A DNA stretch of 8,866 nucleotides from contig DUEQ01000006.1 of assembly GCA_011192085.1 (NCBI GenBank), forward strand, positions 1-8,866, given 5' to 3'. The first letter of the stretch is position 1. Every line of letters begins with the position of its first letter. Below, in pieces: positions 1 to 5,957 of the stretch. A model generated the notes under the pieces. That model was not told where the DNA came from. It made no database searches and was given only the letters and a program-made list of their open reading frames with translations. A program made the translations under genes and the position numbers. The DNA is from Caldilineae bacterium. GTDB lineage: Bacteria > Chloroflexota > Anaerolineae > J102.

Positions 1-12
1 GCAAACCTTGTT

Positions 13-42
13 ATTTTATCAGAAAAGAAGAGGAAACGCCAA
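13..42 (-). promoter_or_regulatory. possible promoter leaving the window to the left
   Basis: Downstream of fusA on the minus strand there is a TTGGCG hexamer (37-42) and a TAAAAT hexamer (13-18), 18 bases apart. They match the sigma-70 consensus at 4/6 and 5/6. If real, it would start transcription of whatever gene lies beyond the left edge, in many bacteria tuf or another translation gene. The match is from inspection only and AT-rich spacers give such hits by chance. Confidence 0.25.
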
Positions 43-86
43 ATTTTATGACGCGTTGCATGGGCAACAAAGGCGAATGCGCGGCA

Positions 87-2156
87 TCAGGCGGGTGCAA
101 CCTTTTTGGCGATGTTTTCGGGCACAGGCGCGTAGTGATCGAATTCCATGCTGAAGGTGCCGCGCCCCTGGGTGATGGAGCGCAAGCGGGTGGCGTAGCC
201 GAACATCTCAGCCAGCGGAACCAGCGCCCGCACCGATTGCATGCCGTGGGAATGAGGCTCCAGGCCCTCGATCTGCCCCCGACGGCTGTTGATGTCGCCA
301 ATGACGTCGCCCAGGAACTCCTCGGGGACCAGGATCTCCACCTTCATGATGGGCTCCAGCAGGATGGGCCTGGCCCGAGAAATGCCATCGCGCACAGCCA
401 GCGAGCCAGCGATGCGGAAGGCCATCTCCGAGGAGTCCACCTCGTGATAGGAGCCGTCGTACAGGGTCGCCTTCACATCCACGATAGGATAACCCGCGAT
501 AACGCCTCCTTCCAGGGCCTCGCGGATACCCTCTTTAACCGAGTTGATATATTCCTTGGGGATGACGCCGCCCACGGTCGCGTCCTCGAACTCGTAGCCG
601 CTGCCCGGCTCCAGGGGCTCGAAGCGCACCTTCACATGGCCATACTGTCCCCGACCGCCGGTCTGACGGACGAAACGGCCCTCCGCGTCCACAGGCTGCG
701 TGATGGTCTCACGATAGGCGACCTGGGGCCGTCCCACGTTGGCATGGACCTTGAACTCGCGGATCATGCGGTCCACCAGCACCTCCAGGTGCAGCTCGCC
801 CATGCCCGAGATGATGGTCTGGCCCGTCTGTTCATCCACCCGCACGCGGAAGGTGGGGTCTTCGTCGGCCAGGCGGCGCAGCGCGTCGGCCAGCTTATCC
901 TGGTCGGCTTTGGTCTTGGGCTCGATGGCCACGCTGATGACCGGTTCAGGGAAGGTGATGGATTCGAGAACGACGGGATGCTGGGGATCGCTCAGGGTCT
1001 CGCCGGTGAAGGATTGCTTGAGCCCAATGATGGCGGCGATGTCGCCCGCGCCGATCTCCTTCACCTCCTCGCGCTTGTCCGCGTAGATGCGCATAAGACG
1101 CCCGATGCGCTCCTTCTTGTTCTTGGTCACATTGAGCAGGGTCTCGCCTGTGCGGACGACGCCCGAGTAGACGCGGATGTAGGCCAGCCGCCCCACGTAA
1201 GGATCGGTGACGATCTTGAAGACCAGCGCTGTGGTGGGTTCGTCGAAGGAGGGATTGCGGGTGACCAGCTCGCCTGTCTTGGGATCCACGCCCACGATGG
1301 CGGGGCGGTCCAGGGGCGAGGGCAGATAGCCGATGACTGCGTCCAGCAGGGGTTGCACACCCTTGTTCTTGAGGGCGGAGCCTACCAGCACGGGCACAAG
1401 GTCGATGTTGAGGGTGGCTCGACGCAAGGCCTCTTTCAGCTCCTCCACCGAGATATCCTCACCCTCAAGGTATTTGATGGTGAGTTCGTCATCGGTTTCG
1501 GCGATGGCCTCCACCAGATGCTCATGGGCCAGCTCCGCAGCCTCTTGCAGATCGTCGGGGATGGGCACCTGCTCGGGCCGGGCTCCCAGCTCATCGGTGT
1601 AGACCCAGGCCTTCATCTCGATGAGGTCAATCACCCCGCGAAAATCGCTTTCCGCGCCGAGAGGAAGCTGGATAGGCAGGGGGTTCGCGCCCAGACGATG
1701 GCGGATCATGGCCACGGTGCGCTCGAAATCCGCGCCCATGCGATCCATTTTGTTCACAAAGCAGATGCGGGGCACGCTGTAGCGGTCCGCCTGCCGCCAG
1801 ACAGTCTCGGACTGGGGCTCCACGCCCGCGACCGCGTCGAACACCACCACGCCGCCATCCAGCACCCGCAGACTGCGCTGCACTTCCGCGGTGAAGTCGA
1901 TGTGGCCGGGCGTATCGATGAGATTGATCTGATAGCCCTTCCAATCGGCGGTGATGGCCGCGGACTGGATGGTGATGCCACGCTCGCGCTCCTGCTCCAT
2001 GAAGTCGGTCACGGTCGTGCCCTCATCGACGTTGCCGATGCGGTACGTTTTGCCCGCGTAATAGAGCACGCGCTCGGTGGTGGTGGTTTTTCCCGCGTCG
2101 ATATGGGCGATGATGCCGATGTTGCGGATTTTCTCGAGGTTACGATTGAGAGTCAT
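87..2156 (-). CDS. fusA: elongation factor G (EF-G), translocation GTPase
   Basis: EF-G is the cytoplasmic GTPase that moves tRNAs and mRNA through the ribosome after peptide-bond formation, and works with RRF in ribosome recycling. The product has 689 residues, normal for the family. The GTPase motifs are intact: P-loop AHIDAGKT at 17-24, switch region with RGIT near 59-62, DTPGH at 81-85, and NKMD at 135-138. Domains II to V follow, including the GRGQYGHV stretch typical of domain IV. The start is an ATG at 2154-2156. No clear Shine-Dalgarno precedes it (nearest purine run is AGAA), which is unusual beside the good sites of rpsL and rpsG. The gene is third in the str operon order rpsL-rpsG-fusA and follows rpsG after 116 bases that contain an attenuator-like structure. 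No terminator is obvious in the 86 bases after the TGA stop. Confidence 0.98.
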   Translation of the reverse strand: MTLNRNLEKIRNIGIIAHIDAGKTTTTERVLYYAGKTYRIGNVDEGTTVTDFMEQERERGITIQSAAITADWKGYQINLIDTPGHIDFTAEVQRSLRVLDGGVVVFDAVAGVEPQSETVWRQADRYSVPRICFVNKMDRMGADFERTVAMIRHRLGANPLPIQLPLGAESDFRGVIDLIEMKAWVYTDELGARPEQVPIPDDLQEAAELAHEHLVEAIAETDDELTIKYLEGEDISVEELKEALRRATLNIDLVPVLVGSALKNKGVQPLLDAVIGYLPSPLDRPAIVGVDPKTGELVTRNPSFDEPTTALVFKIVTDPYVGRLAYIRVYSGVVRTGETLLNVTKNKKERIGRLMRIYADKREEVKEIGAGDIAAIIGLKQSFTGETLSDPQHPVVLESITFPEPVISVAIEPKTKADQDKLADALRRLADEDPTFRVRVDEQTGQTIISGMGELHLEVLVDRMIREFKVHANVGRPQVAYRETITQPVDAEGRFVRQTGGRGQYGHVKVRFEPLEPGSGYEFEDATVGGVIPKEYINSVKEGIREALEGGVIAGYPIVDVKATLYDGSYHEVDSSEMAFRIAGSLAVRDGISRARPILLEPIMKVEILVPEEFLGDVIGDINSRRGQIEGLEPHSHGMQSVRALVPLAEMFGYATRLRSITQGRGTFSMEFDHYAPVPENIAKKVAPA

Positions 2157-2214
2157 GATCGGATTCTAAAGTACGACGCACTTGACATGGAAATTGAACG
2201 GACAGGTCAAAATG

Positions 2215-2242
2215 AAAAAAGACCTTCGGAAGCAGCGAAGTC
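2215..2242 (-). terminator. attenuator-type terminator hairpin between rpsG and fusA
   Basis: On the coding strand GAC-UUCG (2242-2236) pairs with CGAA-GUC (2228-2221) around a 7-nt loop, with one bulged G at 2224. Six consecutive U follow directly (2220-2215). This is the form of a Rho-independent terminator, though the 7-bp stem is of modest strength. It sits 58 bases before the fusA start, inside an operon, so it should act as a partial or conditional stop rather than the operon end. Its 5' arm overlaps the upstream stem at 2230-2273, so both cannot form at once. Confidence 0.55.
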
Positions 2243-2273
2243 GCCGCTTCAGTGCGTCACACTTCGACTGCTT
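2230..2273 (-). promoter_or_regulatory. stem competing with the rpsG-fusA terminator
   Basis: Directly after the rpsG stop codon, AGCAG-CGAAGU (2272-2261, with one bulged base at 2267) pairs with ACUUCGCUGCU (2241-2231), giving 11 pairs plus a possible A-U pair into the stop codon. The 3' arm contains the whole ACUUCG segment that the terminator at 2215-2242 needs. Forming this stem should therefore block the terminator. A ribosome finishing rpsG would cover its 5' arm. The pairing is read directly from the sequence; the antiterminator role is inference. Confidence 0.5.
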
Positions 2274-2743
2274 TACCAGCGGTAGTGAGCGAAGGCGCGG
2301 TTGGCTTCCGCCATCTTGTGGGTCTCGTCTCGCTTGCGGATGGTCGCGCCCTGGTTGTTGGCTGCATCCATGAGCTCGGCGGCCAGCTTCTCGGCCATGG
2401 ATTTGCCGTGGCGTTTGCGCGCGAACTGAATGAGCCAGCGCTGCGCCAGGGCCTCGCGGCGCTCGGGCCGCACTTCCACGGGCACCTGATAGGTGGCGCC
2501 GCCAACACGGCGGGGCTTGACTTCGATCTGGGGCATGGCGTTGGCCATGGCCTGCTCAAAGACTTCGACAGGATCGCGCTTGGTGCGCTGCTCGATGATG
2601 TCGAAGGCTTCGTACATGATTCGCTGGGCCACGCCCTTCTTACCGCCGCGCATCATGCGATTAATGAACCGAGCGATGGTCTTGTTGTTGTACTTGGGAT
2701 CGGGAACCACGTCCCGGCGTTCCGGTCGGTAACGTCGAGGCAT
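2273..2743 (-). CDS. rpsG: 30S ribosomal protein S7
   Basis: S7 is a primary binding protein of the 30S head, contacts the 3' major domain of 16S rRNA and lies at the E site. The product has 156 residues, the normal bacterial length, and opens with the typical MPRR start followed by [10 protein letters not shown]. Conserved stretches [12 protein letters not shown] (33-44) and the [11 protein letters not shown] segment near 81-91 are intact. The start ATG (2741-2743) has a good Shine-Dalgarno, AGGAGA at 2749-2754, five bases upstream. In E. coli S7 is also the str-operon autorepressor, binding the rpsL-rpsG intercistronic RNA. Here the same gap holds a strong hairpin at 2822-2902. Both flanking gaps (206 and 116 bases) are long for a str operon and structured. 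Confidence 0.98.
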   Translation of the reverse strand: MPRRYRPERRDVVPDPKYNNKTIARFINRMMRGGKKGVAQRIMYEAFDIIEQRTKRDPVEVFEQAMANAMPQIEVKPRRVGGATYQVPVEVRPERREALAQRWLIQFARKRHGKSMAEKLAAELMDAANNQGATIRKRDETHKMAEANRAFAHYRW

Positions 2744-2821
2744 AATCGTCTCCTATTCAGGAAGTTAAAAGGAAAAAGTCAACATGTGGAAAAGGGTCCC
2801 AGATAACATCCCCAGACATGA

Positions 2822-2902
2822 TGCAAGATGCGGGTCGAGGGGGCACATTCGGCGCTCTTACGAGCTTTCACCCAGAGGTGCCCGCCCAACCAGCATCTTG
2901 CA
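2822..2902 (-). promoter_or_regulatory. long structured RNA hairpin between rpsL and rpsG
   Basis: Arms 2822-2846 and 2878-2902 pair in perfect register over 25 positions. The outer ten are all Watson-Crick (UGCAAGAUGC with GCAUCUUGCA). Then come one mismatch, seven pairs, a C-C mismatch and six pairs. Two of the pairs are G-U wobbles only in the minus-strand transcript (2836/2888, 2838/2886), where the plus strand would have C-A mismatches. This supports a function in the rpsL-rpsG mRNA. The 31-nt apical part contains a second hairpin, GCUC-GUAA-GAGC (2865-2854), closed by a GNRA-type tetraloop. It begins 47 bases after rpsL and ends 78 bases before rpsG. By position it resembles the E. coli S7 autoregulatory site, but I cannot match it to that motif. 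An intergenic palindromic repeat element is the main alternative. Confidence 0.65.
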
Positions 2903-2949
2903 AATTGTCCTATGTTCGGGATGTGTTCAGACGTTTGGGGCGATATGCG

Positions 2950-3369
2950 TTACTTCTTATCCCGCTTGGCGCCATATTTGCTGCGCCCGCGCTTACGGCC
3001 CTGCACGCCCGAAGCGTCCAGCGCGCCGCGCACAATGTGATAACGCACGCCAGGCAGGTCGCGCACGCGGCCGCCGCGCACCAGGACCACCGAGTGCTCC
3101 TGGAGGTTATGCCCCTCGCCCGGAATGTAGGCCGTCACCTCGATGCCGTTGGTGAGGCGCACGCGGGCGATCTTGCGCAACGCGGAGTTGGGCTTTTTGG
3201 GCGTGGTGGTGCGGACCACGGTGCAGACGCCGCGGCGGAAGGGATTGCCCTTGGGCATCCGCTTGGTCTTACCGGTCAGCGCGTTGTAGTTGTAGAGCAG
3301 CGCAGGGGCCTTTTTCTTTTTCTTGACGGGCTTACGCCCTTTTCGCACGAGCTGATTGATGGTAGGCAA
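2950..3369 (-). CDS. rpsL: 30S ribosomal protein S12, TTG start
   Basis: S12 sits at the decoding centre of the 30S subunit and sets the accuracy of codon reading. The product has 139 residues, like the longer S12 of Bacillus rather than the 124 of E. coli. It opens [11 protein letters not shown] and has a lysine run at 16-20. The decoding-loop motif [13 protein letters not shown] is intact (lysines 58 and 59), matching the lysine pair whose mutation gives streptomycin resistance elsewhere, so the wild-type form is present. The RDLPGVRYH segment, containing the aspartate methylthiolated in many bacteria, is also present. The start codon is TTG (3367-3369). It is fixed by the invariant N-terminus, the Shine-Dalgarno at 3377-3382 and the absence of an in-frame ATG at the right place. 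This is the first gene of the str operon. Confidence 0.98.
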   Translation of the reverse strand: MPTINQLVRKGRKPVKKKKKAPALLYNYNALTGKTKRMPKGNPFRRGVCTVVRTTTPKKPNSALRKIARVRLTNGIEVTAYIPGEGHNLQEHSVVLVRGGRVRDLPGVRYHIVRGALDASGVQGRKRGRSKYGAKRDKK

Positions 3370-3376
3370 GGTCTTG

Positions 3377-3382
3377 ACTCCT
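3377..3382 (-). promoter_or_regulatory. ribosome binding site fixing the TTG start of rpsL
   Basis: AGGAGT on the minus strand lies seven bases before the TTG at 3367-3369. It is a near-consensus Shine-Dalgarno at the right distance, and confirms that TTG is used as the initiator. Confidence 0.8.
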
Positions 3383-3433
3383 GGTTGTTGCTTGGACTTT
3401 CAGGGGATACGTGCTGGGATGGCATACATAAGC

Positions 3434-3448
3434 CGGGCCGAAGGCCCG
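3434..3448 (-). promoter_or_regulatory. GC-rich hairpin in the rpsL leader
   Basis: CGGGCC-TTC-GGCCCG forms a perfect 6-bp stem with a 3-nt loop. It lies about 8 bases into the mRNA predicted from the promoter at 3463-3491 and about 65 bases before the rpsL start. No T-run follows on the coding strand, so it is not a simple terminator. A 5'-end stabilising stem-loop or part of a leader control element are possible roles. Confidence 0.5.
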
Positions 3449-3462
3449 ACCTGCGACTAGTT

Positions 3463-3491
3463 ATATTACACAAATTTTTCGCTATGGTCAA
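3463..3491 (-). promoter_or_regulatory. sigma-70-like promoter of the str operon
   Basis: The minus strand reads TTGACC (3486-3491), a 17-base spacer, then TAATAT (3463-3468). The -35 box matches the consensus at 5/6 and the spacing is ideal. A second, offset -10 candidate, TATAAC (3460-3465), overlaps it but would need a 20-base spacer. Transcription should start near 3456, giving a leader of about 87 bases before rpsL. The box lies 60 bases downstream of the ftsK stop in an AT-rich patch that stands out from its GC-rich surroundings. Confidence 0.65.
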
Positions 3492-3551
3492 GTTCTGGAC
3501 ATGGGAAATCGCCATGCGCTTCGACAACCCGACCGCTCTCGATCCTGGCCC

Positions 3552-5711
3552 CTACGTCACCATCACCCTCCAACCCCGGCCATCCTCCGCGGGCGCGACC
3601 ACGCCCGCAGCCTCTAGCTCTTCCATAAGCCTGGCCGCCCGCGGGTAACCCACGTTCATCATCCGCTGCAACGCAGACACGGAGATGGACTCGCGACCGC
3701 GAACGGCCTCCACGGCCTGATGGAAGAGATCATCCTCTTGCGCTTCCTCCGCCATCATATCCGCCCAGGGATAGCGAGCCGCCGCGGGATCAGGTTCGCT
3801 TTGCGGCGCGCGGGCCCGCCACCAATCCACTACAGCGCGAATCTCCTCATCGCTGACGAAGCATCCCTGGATGCGGCGTTTTTCTGGGCTGTCGGCTGCC
3901 ATAAAGAGGCCGTCGCCCCGGCCCAGCAGCTTCTCCGCGCCCGGCTCATCCAAAATCACCCGAGAGTCGACTTGGCTGGAGACGGCGAAGGCCAATCGGG
4001 CGGGAAAGTTGGCTTTGATCAACCCGGTGACCACATCCACCGAGGGCCTTTGGGTGGCGATGACCAGGTGGATGCCCGTGGCTCGGGCCAACTGCGCCAA
4101 TCGCACCAGTTTGGCTTCGATAACATCGTGCGCTGTCATCATCATGTCGGCCAGCTCGTCCACGAACATGACGATGTAAGGCAACCGCGCGTCGGGCGGG
4201 ACCTTCTCGTTGTAACCGTTGATGTGGCGCACGTCCGCCTCAGCGAAACGTTTGTAGCGGTCGTCCATCTCCTTCAACAGCCAGCTCAGCGCGCCGCCCG
4301 CCTGGTCTGGCTCAGTGACCACGGGGGCCATCAGATGGGGAATGCCATTGTAGCCCGGAAATTCCACCCGCTTGGGGTCCACCATGAGCATCTGCACCTG
4401 GTCCGGGCTGTTGTTGAGCAGCAAACCGCAGATGATGGCGTTCATGGCCACAGATTTGCCCGAGCCGGTGGCTCCGGCAATGAGTAGGTGGGGCAGTTTG
4501 TGCAGATCCGCGGCCACGGCCTCGCCCCCCACATCCCGCCCGATAGGGATGGCGAGCGGACTCTCGATCTCCTGAAACGCGGAGGCCTCCAGCACGCTGC
4601 GCAGGGTGACCAACGCGGGCTCGGGGTTGGGGACCTCGATGCCGATGTAGGGTTTGCCGGGCACGGGCGCTTCGATGCGCACGGGGCTGGCGGAGAGGGC
4701 CAGGGCCAGGTCATCCTCCAGGGCCACGATCTTGCTGATGCGCACCCGCACGGTCTGACCATTTTTCTCATACTGGCCCGGCTGCACCCCAAACTGAGTG
4801 ACGGTGGGTCCCACATTGATCTCCACAACTTTGGCAGGGATATCGAAGCTGGCCAGGGTGTCTTCGATGATCTTGGCCATGATGCGGGCCTGCTCGAACG
4901 CGGAGTCCGCTTCTTCCGCCTGTTGCAGCAGGCTGATGGGCGGCAGTTCAGGCGCCGCGGGCGGGGGCGAGGGTGCGGCGCGCATCGGCTTGGCTCGAGG
5001 CTTTCGCCGCGGACGGGATTGCGTGGGGGACGGGGGCTTGTCGGGAGCAGGTCTGGTTCTCCTTTGAGGACGCGCAGGCGCCGCATGCCTGGTTGCCGCG
5101 CGCGTGGCGGAGGCCGCAGGTCGCGGTTTGGGCCTGGACCGAGATGCGCGGGGACGTCGGTCCGCGGCCCCTGGAGCCGCCCTGGGCTCGGGCGTCTTGG
5201 GCTCCACCCAGGTCGCCGGGACGCCGGGGATGCTTAACAGGCGCATGGGCGTGTAAAGGTAGAGGAGGTAGAAGCCGCCCGCCATGGTCGCGATCCACAG
5301 CGCCCAGGCGATCAGAAGCCCTAGAATCTGCATGGAGGCGTGGGACAAGGACCAGCCCACCAGCCCGCCCCCGCGTCCGTCCAAGGCGGCGATGAAGGGG
5401 TCGGGCGACCTGACGATGAGGCTGGCCATGGACAGGAAGCTAAGATAGACCAACAGCAGCCCCAGCAACGCTTCGGAATACCAGTAGCTGCCGATGCGTT
5501 GTTCCACCTTGGGCCAAAAGGCCATGGCCAAGCCCAAGCCCACAAGAAACAAGGCAAAGGGCCAGGCTCCCAATCCCAGCAGGGAGGTCAACAGGTGTCG
5601 GCCCGACGGGTTTGTAATCAGTTCGATCATGCCTGCAACGCCAAAGAAGGCCAGGAGCGCGCCGATCAGCGCCACCTTCTGCCGCTGCGCTTGCCGCTTT
5701 TTCTTTGTCAT
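3552..5711 (-). CDS. ftsK: DNA translocase of the FtsK/SpoIIIE family
   Basis: FtsK/SpoIIIE proteins are septum-anchored hexameric ATPases that pump chromosomal DNA during division and chromosome segregation. The product has 719 residues. About four membrane segments lie at roughly 12-32, 45-65, 82-100 and 127-152. A basic linker rich in Arg, Pro and Ala spans about 167-255. The motor domain has Walker A GATGSGKS (413-420), Walker B IVMFVDE (513-519), and the family signature ATQRPSVDVVTGLIKANFP (552-570). The C-terminal gamma winged-helix domain (about 660-719, DDLFHQAVEAV onward) reads polarity sequences in known members. The ATG at 5709-5711 begins a basic tail before the first membrane segment, which supports it. 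The preceding bases are a C-rich run with no Shine-Dalgarno. The gene is complete, and the str promoter lies in the spacer beyond its TAG stop. Confidence 0.96.
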   Translation of the reverse strand: MTKKKRQAQRQKVALIGALLAFFGVAGMIELITNPSGRHLLTSLLGLGAWPFALFLVGLGLAMAFWPKVEQRIGSYWYSEALLGLLLVYLSFLSMASLIVRSPDPFIAALDGRGGGLVGWSLSHASMQILGLLIAWALWIATMAGGFYLLYLYTPMRLLSIPGVPATWVEPKTPEPRAAPGAADRRPRASRSRPKPRPAASATRAATRHAAPARPQRRTRPAPDKPPSPTQSRPRRKPRAKPMRAAPSPPPAAPELPPISLLQQAEEADSAFEQARIMAKIIEDTLASFDIPAKVVEINVGPTVTQFGVQPGQYEKNGQTVRVRISKIVALEDDLALALSASPVRIEAPVPGKPYIGIEVPNPEPALVTLRSVLEASAFQEIESPLAIPIGRDVGGEAVAADLHKLPHLLIAGATGSGKSVAMNAIICGLLLNNSPDQVQMLMVDPKRVEFPGYNGIPHLMAPVVTEPDQAGGALSWLLKEMDDRYKRFAEADVRHINGYNEKVPPDARLPYIVMFVDELADMMMTAHDVIEAKLVRLAQLARATGIHLVIATQRPSVDVVTGLIKANFPARLAFAVSSQVDSRVILDEPGAEKLLGRGDGLFMAADSPEKRRIQGCFVSDEEIRAVVDWWRARAPQSEPDPAAARYPWADMMAEEAQEDDLFHQAVEAVRGRESISVSALQRMMNVGYPRAARLMEELEAAGVVAPAEDGRGWRVMVT

Positions 5712-5714
5712 GAT

Positions 5715-5737
5715 GGGGGACGGGGTGGGAATGGGGG
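5715..5737 (+). other. G-quadruplex-forming tract next to the ftsK start
   Basis: The plus strand has four G-runs, G5-AC-G4-T-G3-AAT-G5, with loops of 2, 1 and 3 bases, which fits the canonical quadruplex pattern. It begins three bases upstream of the ftsK ATG. Because ftsK is on the minus strand, the G-rich strand is the template and the ftsK leader RNA is C-rich. The 10-base word ATGGGGGACG occurs twice here (5713-5722 and 5731-5740), so the tract may have arisen by short duplication. A regulatory effect is speculative. Confidence 0.5.
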
Positions 5738-5740
5738 ACG

Positions 5741-5957
5741 TTATCAGTGTTCCGTGAGCAGTGAACAGTCTGACTGAACGCGGTTCGTCGATACCGATGA
5801 AAATGGTGGCAAGTGGCAGGTAATCGGTGGCAGGCGTGACTGCGCAAGTCTACTTGCCACTTGCGACTTGCCATCTGCAAACGTTATCTTTGCTCTCTTT
5901 GCGGCTTTGCGTGAGACCTGTTTTTCAGGACAGGAGCAGACTTCGAATATCCGAATC
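5741..5957. repeat. mini-repeat-rich intergenic spacer with inverted heptamer arrays
   Basis: This non-coding spacer is built of short reiterated words. Four heptamers in register occupy 5806-5833: gtggcaa, gtggcag, a degenerate gtaatcg, gtggcag. In opposite orientation, ttgccac, ttgcgac and ttgccat occupy 5854-5874. As a result 5809-5818 and 5855-5864 form a perfect 10-bp inverted repeat with a 36-base loop. Three CTTTGC words follow at 5888, 5897 and 5905. The stretch 5741-5772 has the gttcc/agtgaacagt words often seen in such spacers. The reading frames crossing it give low-complexity peptides that I do not regard as genes. I see no tRNA, clear promoter or terminator in it. Confidence 0.65.

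Noticed and set aside
54..69. GTTGC-ATGG-GCAAC hairpin after fusA as operon terminator
   Set aside because: The stem is only 5 bp and no T-run follows on the minus strand.
2157..2214. TTGACC and TAGAAT words before fusA as a separate promoter
   Set aside because: They are not at a usable spacing, and the TAGAAT would place the start point at the ATG itself.
48..2285. A 745-codon open frame on the plus strand across the whole of fusA
   Set aside because: It is the antisense shadow of a highly conserved, complete EF-G. The translated product is His/Asp/Gly-rich low-complexity sequence and no ribosome site is evident. High GC at third positions explains the open frame.
2847..2877. Local likeness of the hairpin apex (GGGUGAAAG ... 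GUAAGAGCGC) to the P11-P12 part of bacterial RNase P RNA
   Set aside because: The rest of RNase P RNA is absent: there is no GGAGGAAAGUCC-type or ACAGAACCCGGCUUA-type segment nearby and the element is only 81 nt. The likeness is about 20 bases and may be chance.
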